From JAEHDI01 sp035455185 (lineage in GTDB: Bacteria > Acidobacteriota > Terriglobia > Bryobacterales > Bryobacteraceae), in NCBI GenBank assembly GCA_035455185.1, contig DATIFQ010000051.1:1-5753 (forward strand): a stretch of 5,753 nt of DNA, written 5' to 3'. Of the stretch, positions 1 through 5,752 are shown piece by piece; position 1 is the stretch's first letter, and every line of letters begins with the position of its first letter. The notes beneath the pieces are model-generated. The model was not told the origin of the DNA and ran no database searches. It saw only the letters and a program-made list of their open reading frames with translations. The position numbers and the translations under genes were made by a program.

Positions 1-189
1 CGTCGTCTTGGAAACGATGTTCGTAGCGGAGTTCGTGAGCGTTACCGATGCCGTCGGGACCACGGCGCCGGATTGATCGCGCACCGTTCCGCTGACTGTC
101 GCGGTGCTCGCCTGCGGCCACGCCGTAGGCGCCAGCAACGCAAGCATGAGAAGGGACAAAGCGACATTGGACATAGATGTCCGATTCAT
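1..189 (-). CDS. TonB-dependent receptor-like protein with N-terminal carboxypeptidase-regulatory domain (5' part only)
   Basis: Reading the minus strand from ATG at 189-187 gives 63 codons open to the window edge. Residues 1-27 form a Sec signal peptide: MNRTS start, a hydrophobic stretch around residues 9-21 (ALSLLMLALLAP), and a likely cleavage after W-P-Q-A (residue 27). The mature protein begins S-T-A-T-V-S-G-T-V-R-D and continues with G-A-V-V-P-T-A-S-V-T-L-T-N, the typical first strands of a carboxypeptidase-regulatory-like (CarboxypepD_reg) beta-sandwich. In Acidobacteria this opening is usual for Oar-like TonB-dependent receptors of around 1000 residues, which sit in the outer membrane and import large substrates. 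That full length and the beta-barrel are inferred, since only the start is visible. Expression is well supported by a GAGGAGG ribosome site and a near-consensus promoter upstream. A different secreted protein carrying the same repeat is possible. Confidence 0.8.
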   Translation of the reverse strand, partial: MNRTSMSNVALSLLMLALLAPTAWPQASTATVSGTVRDQSGAVVPTASVTLTNSATNIVSKTT

Positions 190-193
190 ATTG

Positions 194-200
194 CCTCCTC
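194..200 (-). promoter_or_regulatory. Ribosome binding site of the receptor-like gene
   Basis: On the minus strand GAGGAGG lies four bases before the ATG at 189-187. It is an almost perfect anti-16S match, slightly close to the start, and it fixes this start over the in-frame ATG five codons further in. Confidence 0.8.
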
Positions 201-217
201 TTCCTGACTTGGGGCCT

Positions 218-246
218 ATTATGTGCCAGATTGCCGGCGCTGTCAA
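218..246 (-). promoter_or_regulatory. Sigma-70-type promoter for the receptor-like gene
   Basis: The minus strand has TTGACA at 246-241 and CATAAT at 223-218, separated by exactly 17 bases. The -35 is perfect and the -10 differs from TATAAT in one base. Transcription would start near 211, giving a leader of roughly 20 bases that contains the GAGGAGG site. This is a prediction from sequence only, but the match and the position are both strong. Confidence 0.75.
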
Positions 247-334
247 TCGCTAAGCTCATTGCGCTAAGTCCATTGGGGCGGCGCCACACTCGGCGACGGC
301 GGGCCTTCCCGCGGCGTACGTGGAAAATGACATA

Positions 335-348
335 CCGCTGCGCAGCGG
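335..348. promoter_or_regulatory. 14-bp perfect palindrome in the divergent intergenic region (possible operator)
   Basis: CCGCTGCGCAGCGG is identical to its own reverse complement. It lies about 95 bases before the plus-strand gene at 445 and about 90 bases behind the -35 of the minus-strand promoter. It has no following T-run, so it is not an obvious terminator. A dimeric regulator site is plausible but unproven. I found no convincing -35/-10 pair for the plus-strand gene around it; ATGACA at 327-332 is the nearest -35-like word but lacks a good -10. Confidence 0.35.
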
Positions 349-432
349 CATTAACAATCATTAAAGCTAAGTCTCAAACTGGTGTTCGCAATCGGTCCCC
401 GGATTGCTACCGTGACCACCTGAGCGAGTAAC

Positions 433-447
433 CACTCCCGCGGAGTG
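433..447 (+). repeat. Inverted repeat across the start region of the 780-residue gene
   Basis: CACTCC at 433-438 and GGAGTG at 442-447 form a perfect 6-bp stem with a CGC loop. The right arm holds the only Shine-Dalgarno-like word (GGAG, 442-445) and the GTG at 445-447. In mRNA it could hide the start; in DNA it could be a small operator. Confidence 0.4.
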
Positions 448-2787
448 TGCAAGAATGGCACCGTGCGAGCGCCTCTTCTCGCGGGATGCATCGGGGTACT
501 AATCCTGGCCCCGGGCTGCCGAAAGGCCGCTGCTCCTCCCGAGTCCATGGCAGCCGTATTCAAGCTCTACCGTTTCGACGATGCGTTCCAATCGTCCGCC
601 GCGGTTTCGGGGTCCCTGGCGCCCTCCTCGGCCCTCATGGCCGATCCGGTCATTTGGCACAACTTCTTCTCGCCAAAGGACATTCCCTGGATTCTACTCC
701 GTGGCCAAATCGGATATGACGACCACGGCGATCTCCTGTTGAAGGGCCAGGGCGCCACGCCGGTCATACTGGCCCCAAAGCGGCCCCTCGTCGAGTGGAA
801 TCGTTACGAGGCCGTCGAAATTCGGATGCTCGCTGAGGGCGGCAAGGAGATCAAAATCAGGATCGGCGATCGGGAATACAAGCAGAAACTGGGCCCGCTG
901 CATCAGTACAACGACTATCGCTTCGATATACGCATCGATGAATCCGGCATGCGGCCATTGGCTCTCATGCCCACAGACAGCCTGGTCGATAAGGTGGCGA
1001 TCAAGTCGATTCGCCTGGTGCCGAGAAAGGCGAGTTTCCCACAGATTGCGGGCCGCAAGTTTATCGGAAAACGGGAAGAATACCGCAACACGCTCTACGT
1101 GCACTCGCCCTCGACTGTGACATTCGAGACACCGGTCCCGAGAAACGGGCGATTGCATTTCGGCATGGGCGTCGTCGAGAGAAACCGTCCCGTCACGTTC
1201 CGGGTGGTGGCTGGGTCGAAGGAGTTGTATTCGAAAACGGTTAGCGATCCGGATTCGTGGGACGATGCCGAGGTGGATCTTACCCCATACGGCGGTGGCA
1301 GCGTCAAACTTGCGTTCGAAACCAGCGTGGAGGGCCAGGGCGCCGTGGCGCTGTGGACCAATCCGCTGCTCACCAGCAAAGCACCGAAGAACCGTCCAAA
1401 CGTTCTCATCTACATGATCGATACGCTGCGGGCCGATCACACAAGTCTTTACGGCTACGCCCGCGACACTACGCCTTTCCTGAAAGAACTGGGGACGCAG
1501 GGCCTGGCATTCGAAGATTGCCAGGTGCAGGCGACATGGACGAAGCCGTCCACCGCGTCGCTGATGACCTCGCTGTACTCCTACACCCATGGGATCATTC
1601 GGGATTACGACACAATTCCGAAAGGTGCGACCACGCTGGCCGAGCAGTTGCGGGCGGCGGGATACGTGACGGCGGGCGTCGTGGCCAACCCGTTCGCCGG
1701 CCTGCTCTCGGGCTTGGATCGCGGGTTCGATTACATGTCGGAGTGGCTCGCGGTGCAGAGGTACAGGAATGAGGCGGAAGACCGCAGCACCGACTCGGCG
1801 GCTGTGAACAAGATCCTGTTTCCGTGGTTGGAGCGTCACAGGGACGAGCCGTTCTTCATTTACGCGCACACCATGGATCCACATGCGCCCTACCGGCCTC
1901 CGCCCGGCTTCGAAGAGAAGTTCGCCAACCCGGCGGAGACACCGGAATTCGATCGTACTTGCAGGAAACTCGAAGGTACAGCCAGATACGGAGGAGGTAT
2001 TGTGGTCAGCCGCGCGGGTTGCGCGCGGCGCGGAGTGAACCCCGAACGCTTTATCCAGAGAGCCATCGACCGGTATGACGGTGAGATTCTGCACAACGAC
2101 CGGAGTCTTGAGCAGCTCGTGGGCAAGCTGAGGCAACTCGGGATTCTGGACAACACGTTGATCGTGGTGGTTTCCGACCATGGAGAGGAATTTTGGGAAC
2201 ACGGATGGACCGCGCACGGCCACTCGCTCTACGAGGAACTGACCAACGGCGTGTTCCTGATTTGGAACCCGAAGCTGATCCCCACACCGCGGAAAATCAA
2301 GGAACCGGTGCAATTGATCGACGTGCTGCCGACGGTACTCGATCTGCTCGGCCTCAAGATACCGGACGTCGTGCAAGGACAAAGCCTCGCCCCATTTGTC
2401 AAAGGGCAAGCATTTAAGAGGCGGGGCCCGGTGATGACTTCGCGGTTCGCGCATCCGGAGGCGAAACGTACCGCAGCCATTCCTGAGAACCGCATCGATA
2501 CGGTGGCGCTCCTGGATACGAATTGGAAGCTTATCTATCGCGAAGACGCCAAGGCAGCCGGAATGAACGCGGTCGAGCTGTACGACCGGCGCAGCGACCG
2601 CGTGGAAGCCAGGAACGTGGCAGAGCAGCATCCGCGCGAAGTAGACCGGATGATGGCTGAGATCAGTACATGGATGGAGGCCCAAAAGCGGGTCCGAAGC
2701 CTCCTCGGCCGCGGCGCGCACGTGACACCAGATCCGCGGACTATCGAGAAACTGCGGAGCCTGGGGTATCTTGGTGGGAAGCAATGA
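445..2787 (+). CDS. Sulfatase-fold lipoprotein (alkaline phosphatase superfamily, Thr at nucleophile position)
   Basis: A 780-residue exported enzyme of the sulfatase/alkaline phosphatase fold. The N-terminus has a basic n-region, a hydrophobic core (residues 10-22) and Cys25 in L-A-P-G-C, suggesting a lipoprotein signal with a non-ideal lipobox. Residues about 65-195 and 200-310 look like beta-rich accessory domains of the kind often found ahead of such enzymes. The catalytic domain starts at R-P-N-V-L-I-Y-M-I-D-T (317-327) and shows Asp326, His475 (A-H-T-M-D-P-H), Asp578-His579 (S-D-H-G-E-E) and His591 (H-G-H-S-L-Y-E-E), all consistent with the two-metal or metal site of the family. The nucleophile motif reads T366-K-P-S-T370 instead of C/S-x-P-x-R, so formylglycine cannot form there. 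It ends in L-R-S-L-G-Y-L-G, a common tail in this group. Activity may be phosphodiester or phosphotransfer rather than sulfate ester hydrolysis. There is no ATG; GTG 445 has no spaced Shine-Dalgarno, and GTG 463 would give a neater 19-residue lipoprotein signal. Confidence 0.88.
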   Translation: MCKNGTVRAPLLAGCIGVLILAPGCRKAAAPPESMAAVFKLYRFDDAFQSSAAVSGSLAPSSALMADPVIWHNFFSPKDIPWILLRGQIGYDDHGDLLLKGQGATPVILAPKRPLVEWNRYEAVEIRMLAEGGKEIKIRIGDREYKQKLGPLHQYNDYRFDIRIDESGMRPLALMPTDSLVDKVAIKSIRLVPRKASFPQIAGRKFIGKREEYRNTLYVHSPSTVTFETPVPRNGRLHFGMGVVERNRPVTFRVVAGSKELYSKTVSDPDSWDDAEVDLTPYGGGSVKLAFETSVEGQGAVALWTNPLLTSKAPKNRPNVLIYMIDTLRADHTSLYGYARDTTPFLKELGTQGLAFEDCQVQATWTKPSTASLMTSLYSYTHGIIRDYDTIPKGATTLAEQLRAAGYVTAGVVANPFAGLLSGLDRGFDYMSEWLAVQRYRNEAEDRSTDSAAVNKILFPWLERHRDEPFFIYAHTMDPHAPYRPPPGFEEKFANPAETPEFDRTCRKLEGTARYGGGIVVSRAGCARRGVNPERFIQRAIDRYDGEILHNDRSLEQLVGKLRQLGILDNTLIVVVSDHGEEFWEHGWTAHGHSLYEELTNGVFLIWNPKLIPTPRKIKEPVQLIDVLPTVLDLLGLKIPDVVQGQSLAPFVKGQAFKRRGPVMTSRFAHPEAKRTAAIPENRIDTVALLDTNWKLIYREDAKAAGMNAVELYDRRSDRVEARNVAEQHPREVDRMMAEISTWMEAQKRVRSLLGRGAHVTPDPRTIEKLRSLGYLGGKQ

Positions 2788-2797
2788 TTTCTTGCCG

Positions 2798-2931
2798 CTA
2801 TTCCTGAGCCCACACGCGGATCGGCGTGCCGTCGAATGTGTCCGAGCCGAACGCCGTCGTAACGCAGTCTGCCGCCACAGCATACGGTCCCGCGTGATTG
2901 CAAATCCAGTAGCCGTTGCAGAGGAATAAAG
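2798..2931 (-). other. Convergent intergenic gap with protein-like orphan reading frame (possible 3' gene remnant)
   Basis: The stops of the two sulfatase genes (2785-2787 plus, 2934-2932 minus) face each other across 144 bases. Just after the minus-strand sulfatase stop, another minus-strand frame reads about 44 residues to TAG at 2800-2798, including C-N-G-Y-W-I-C-N-H and F-D-G-T-P-I-R-V-W-A-Q-E. Its composition and G/C-rich third positions look like real coding sequence, unlike the Arg/Ser-rich shadow frames. It has no start of its own and I do not recognise the family. It may be the tail of a lost gene or of a longer sulfatase changed by a frameshift. A weak 5-bp hairpin at 2813-2828 lacks a T-run, so I call no terminator. 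Confidence 0.25.
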
Positions 2932-4464
2932 TCAGCGTTTCGGCGGCGCGGATGATCCTCTTCCGGACAACGCTTCGGTCCGCGTTTGCTGCCGCCAATC
3001 CTCAAACAGCCGGTTCAAGCGCTTGACAACATCGGGATGCTGCCCGGAAACATCGTGCTGCTCGGCCGGGTCGCTCTTGAGGTTGAACAGAGCGGGCTTC
3101 GGCTCCGCAGGATCGCCGCCGGAAAGAATCTGGTGCGCAGGCGGGCCGCCTGGCCCGGAAGTTTTGACGAGCTTCCAGTCTCCGCTCAGAACGGCCCAGC
3201 GACCTCTGAATAGCCAAAAGAGCGGCCGGCTTTCGTTTCGGGAAGGTCTGCCCGCTTTTACCGCCTGCAAGAAGCTCTCTCCATCCAGCGTTGCAGAGGG
3301 AAGCGCTGGAATCCTTGCCGCATCGAGAAAGGTGGGCAAGAGGTCCAGCGTCGAAACGGGATATGCGTACGTACCGCCCGCGGGAAGGCGGCCTGGCCAC
3401 CGCATCATAAACGGCACACGGATACCTCCTTCGAAGGTGGTGGACTTGGATCCGCGCAGCGGTAGATTGCCTCCCCCGCCATGCGGTGTGCCGCCGTTAT
3501 CGGAAAAGAAGACGATCAATGTGTTTTCCGTGAGCTTCAGGCGGTCCAATGCGTTTAGCAATCGGCCGATGTTGTCGTCCAGGCAGTTCAGGTTCGCCAG
3601 GTAGTATTTGCGCATCTCTTCGCCGGAGATGATGCCGAGCTGAGCGTACTTGTCGTAGTAGTCGACGTACTTGCCCATCGTTCGGGGGTCATAGTTCGGG
3701 ATCGGCTTCACACCGAATTTCTCCAAGTACTTTTCGGGAACCTCGTGAACCAGTGTATGGACCGAGTTGTAGGCCACGTTGAGGAAGAACGGCCGGCTAC
3801 GATTTCTCTCGAGGAATTGAATCGCCCGATCCGTGAAGATTTCCGTGATGTAGCCGCTTTCAAAGCTTTTGCGGCCCCGGTTTTCAAACAGCGTGCCCAA
3901 CGCGGCGCTATGGCCATAAGGATCCGGCGTCATCTTCTCGCTCTTGTCCGAAAGAAGAAAGTAATCATGAGCGTGCGATGAGAAGCCGAGGAACTCGTCG
4001 TAGCCGTGATTGAGAGGGTATTCGCGTCCGTCCTGCCTGTGGTAGCCGCGGCCGAAGTCACTCTTTCCGACTTTGGCGGTTGCATATCCGGCACTCTTGA
4101 AGTATTCGGCGATGGTCTTGCTGTCAGACGGCAGTCCCGGGTTCCAGCCCGCATCCGGATCCCATCGCTGCTGATAGCGCCCCGTATTCCAGCCAGCGCG
4201 CGAAGGGCTGCAAACCGGGGCAGTCACGTACGCCCGCGTGAACAGCACGCCGCCCGCCGCAATCCGATCCATGTTCGGGGTGGAGACGTCCGCGGCTGAG
4301 TGCGCGTAGGCGCTCAAGTCCGCGTATCCCTGATCGTCAGTGACAATCACCAAGACGTTGGGCCTGGCGACGGGTTGCGCACCACGCTCGGAACTCAGGC
4401 CACCGAATGCGGCGCCGCAGATCTGGCGGAGAAAATCGGCTCTGGTTAATTCAAAGTTGTTCGT
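2932..4464 (-). CDS. Arylsulfatase-type sulfatase (C-S-P-S-R), non-standard or lost start codon
   Basis: A type I sulfatase hydrolysing sulfate esters, probably on glycans, after conversion of the active-site Cys to formylglycine. Numbering from TTG at 4353 (473 residues), visible residues are Asp6-Asp7 (V-T-D-D-Q-G-Y), Cys48-S-P-S-Arg52, Lys97, His199, Asp285-Asn286 (F-F-S-D-N-G-G) and Lys303 (G-S-K-S-T-T-F-E-G-G): the expected metal and substrate set. The usual G-K-W-H-L-G is G-K-S-D-F-G here, so the His is Asp. TTG 4353 would remove the first beta strand (R-P-N-V-L-V-I-V). The frame stays open to TAA at 4488-4486 without ATG, GTG or TTG; ACG at 4464-4462 sits eight bases after AAGGG and yields about 510 residues starting (M)-N-N-F-E-L-T-R-A-D-F-L-R, a degraded twin-arginine-like export signal. 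I therefore extend to 4464. Whether it is translated from ACG, or is a start-codon mutant and thus inactive, is open. It converges on the other sulfatase-fold gene and is not co-transcribed with it. Confidence 0.85.
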   Translation of the reverse strand, partial: TNNFELTRADFLRQICGAAFGGLSSERGAQPVARPNVLVIVTDDQGYADLSAYAHSAADVSTPNMDRIAAGGVLFTRAYVTAPVCSPSRAGWNTGRYQQRWDPDAGWNPGLPSDSKTIAEYFKSAGYATAKVGKSDFGRGYHRQDGREYPLNHGYDEFLGFSSHAHDYFLLSDKSEKMTPDPYGHSAALGTLFENRGRKSFESGYITEIFTDRAIQFLERNRSRPFFLNVAYNSVHTLVHEVPEKYLEKFGVKPIPNYDPRTMGKYVDYYDKYAQLGIISGEEMRKYYLANLNCLDDNIGRLLNALDRLKLTENTLIVFFSDNGGTPHGGGGNLPLRGSKSTTFEGGIRVPFMMRWPGRLPAGGTYAYPVSTLDLLPTFLDAARIPALPSATLDGESFLQAVKAGRPSRNESRPLFWLFRGRWAVLSGDWKLVKTSGPGGPPAHQILSGGDPAEPKPALFNLKSDPAEQHDVSGQHPDVVKRLNRLFEDWRQQTRTEALSGRGSSAPPKR

Positions 4465-4471
4465 GTGGGTT

Positions 4472-4477
4472 TCCCTT
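4472..4477 (-). promoter_or_regulatory. Ribosome binding site supporting the ACG start of the sulfatase
   Basis: On the minus strand AAGGGA (4477-4472) precedes ACG at 4464-4462; eight bases (4472-4465) separate the end of the AAGGG core from the ACG, which is normal spacing. No comparable site precedes TTG 4353. The match suggests that translation began at this codon, at least in an ancestor with ATG here. Confidence 0.5.
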
Positions 4478-4488
4478 GGGCGGGATTA

Positions 4489-5352
4489 TCGCACATTCGT
4501 GATTTGTACCTATCGCAAATCTCAAGGGGAGTTGGGTGCACGCGCTTGACCATCCTCGAAGAATCAACAAGTTAGACAGATCGCTTCCAACCGCTACTGA
4601 GTACTTTTCTCAATCACTTGGCCGTGATGGAAGGCCACATGGTAGCAGTCCATTTATGCAGGTGGTGGGCGTACCTGAGGGCATACCGTCGTACGCTCGG
4701 CAGCATCGTTTCGTTCATTCGCTGCAACCAATGCGGCGGGAACGCTTTAGAGCGTTCCGTGCCCACGCAGGGAACTAGCGGTATGCTCTCCACTCGGATG
4801 GTCGAATCGCCTTCCGCCGATCCAAGAACTTCAAACAGCCTTTTGCGACGGGCCGCGCGGCGCTCCGCTGCTGTGGGGCCTCCGTTCTTTGGCTGCCAGG
4901 CGAACATGGCTTCGGTATCCTCCTACCTGCTATTCTTGCCGCCGTTCAACGCGTTGCATATAGAACCTCGCCGACGAATGGCTCCAGAACGTCGATATCT
5001 TTGGGTCCAGTACCTCCCCGAACAGTGAGAACGTAGCAGCAAAAAGCTCGGTAGCGACCTTTGGCAAGCTCGAGTGCGTCGGCTGCTTGTGCTTGTGCCT
5101 GAGTTGGCACACCACGACGAAGAAACCAGTGCTGCGAGTGGAACTCCAGGCCGAAACTCTATCTGACGCGGCGACTGTTTGGAGGGATGGTGCGGTGGAA
5201 TGCGGAATTGTCAGTGCCGACGGAATAGCCGGACGCCGCGTCAGCAGGAACATCGGTCGTCGAAACGGTGGGGGAAGGAAAGGTGTTCCCTGGAATCAGT
5301 TGGAAAAGCGACAGTTCCCTGACTTCGTCGTCCTCCAGAGGGGACCGACCTG
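4489..5352. other. About 860 bases without a convincing gene
   Basis: None of the six frames gives a recognisable family, and the open frames are short, overlapping and of shadow-like composition. The best candidate is minus-strand 4907-4614 (97 codons): ATG 4907-4905 has TAGGAGG at 4925-4919, eleven bases away, and encodes a basic segment (A-A-E-R-R-A-A-R-R-K-R), but the rest is not protein-like and it runs through a perfect hairpin. A 107-codon minus-strand frame at 5253-4930 and a plus-strand frame at 4618-5028 overlap it in part and are equally unconvincing. The stretch also holds TATCGCA twice (4487-4493, 4511-4517), upstream of the sulfatase, and GTTCCCTG twice (5285-5292, 5314-5321) with its reverse complement at 4768-4775. 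It may be degraded sequence or a dispersed non-coding repeat. Confidence 0.5.
4739..4758. repeat. Perfect 8-bp hairpin, REP-like palindrome
   Basis: GGAACGCT (4739-4746), loop TTAG, AGCGTTCC (4751-4758): a perfect stem. An alternative overlapping pairing, GTTCC (4754-4758) with GGAAC (4771-4775), makes a second possible fold. No T-run follows and no gene ends here, so it is not an obvious terminator. Form and place suit a small dispersed palindromic repeat, but only one copy is visible in the window. Confidence 0.45.
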
Positions 5353-5752
5353 ATGGAGTTTATCGCCCGGACGGGGAATTTAACCGATGTGGTCGCGAAA
5401 ACGTGGTCGACGATGCGGCAGGCTGTCTTCATCGGCGACCCGAACGAGCAGAAAGACCAGGAACTGTACCGCTATGAGACCCAACATGACCGAGCGCGCC
5501 AAAGAGCCATGACCATATCGATTAACGGCCGCAAGATGGAGGGTTTCGACGTCTTTGCGACGGCGGGCGCCAAGAAACAGACACGCGGACCTTGTCTTCA
5601 ACAACATCAACCCGACAAACGGGATCGTGGAGATCCGATTCACGGGCAACGAGTTGAGGGGAACCCAATGCGAAGCCGTGATTGAGGCGCTCGAGATCGG
5701 AGCGGGCTACGGCGGATCGGGCGATACGCCGAAAACCGTCGTCGGGCTTTGA
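5353..5752 (+). pseudogene. Decayed malectin-type carbohydrate-binding domain, frameshifted
   Basis: Two plus-strand frames together rebuild a malectin-like domain, a secreted beta-sandwich that binds di-/oligosaccharides and usually sits at the end of larger glycoside hydrolases or secreted proteins. The first frame (from ATG 5353) gives L-T-D-V-V-A-K-T-W-S, then E-L-Y-R-Y-E-T (5461-5481), then M-T-I-S-I-N-G-R-K-M-E-G-F-D-V-F (from 5509) and A-G-A-K-K-Q up to 5580. Removing one base near 5581 continues the domain as H-A-D-L-V-F-N-N-I-N-P, then I-V-E-I-R-F-T-G-N, and A-L-E-I-G-A-G to TGA at 5750-5752. Between L-Y-R-Y-E-T and M-T-I-S-I-N-G only nine residues remain, where the family normally has strands with Y-x-V-x-L-x-F-A-E, so roughly 25-35 residues seem deleted. 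No signal peptide or upstream catalytic domain is seen. A GAGGGG at 5338-5343 precedes ATG 5353 by nine bases, so the first fragment (5353-5685) could still be translated. The frameshift alone could be a sequencing error; the deletion argues for real decay. Confidence 0.7.

Noticed and set aside
299..312. GCGGG-CCTT-CCCGC hairpin as terminator
   Set aside because: The stem is only five pairs, there is no T-run, and no gene ends nearby.
1257..1772. 171-codon plus-strand frame inside the sulfatase-fold gene
   Set aside because: Shadow frame with Arg/Gly-rich composition and no ribosome site; the overlapping frame carries the conserved catalytic motifs.
2813..2828. CACGC-GGATCG-GCGTG as a shared terminator between the convergent genes
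   Set aside because: Five-pair stem without a T-run on either strand, which is too weak to call.
694..2883. 729-codon open frame on the minus strand opposite the sulfatase-fold lipoprotein gene
   Set aside because: It is antisense to a clear gene with all family motifs, its translation is rich in Arg, His and Ser without domains or signals, and such long antisense frames are usual in GC-rich genes.
3023..3604. 193-codon plus-strand frame opposite the Cys-type sulfatase
   Set aside because: Antisense to well-conserved sulfatase sequence, with no recognisable domain.
4353..4353. TTG at 4353-4351 as the true start of the sulfatase
   Set aside because: It would cut off the conserved R-P-N-V-L-V strand just before the metal-binding D-D, leaves no export signal and has no ribosome site, whereas the upstream frame is open and sulfatase-like.
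4614..4907. 97-codon minus-strand frame with TAGGAGG eleven bases before its ATG
   Set aside because: The ribosome-like site is attractive, but the protein is not recognisable, the frame crosses a perfect hairpin, and an equally long frame opposes it on the plus strand. Kept only as a note in the gap entry.
4930..5253. 107-codon minus-strand frame
   Set aside because: No family, no clear start signal, Ser/Thr-rich composition unlike the neighbouring genes, and overlapping open frames on the other strand.
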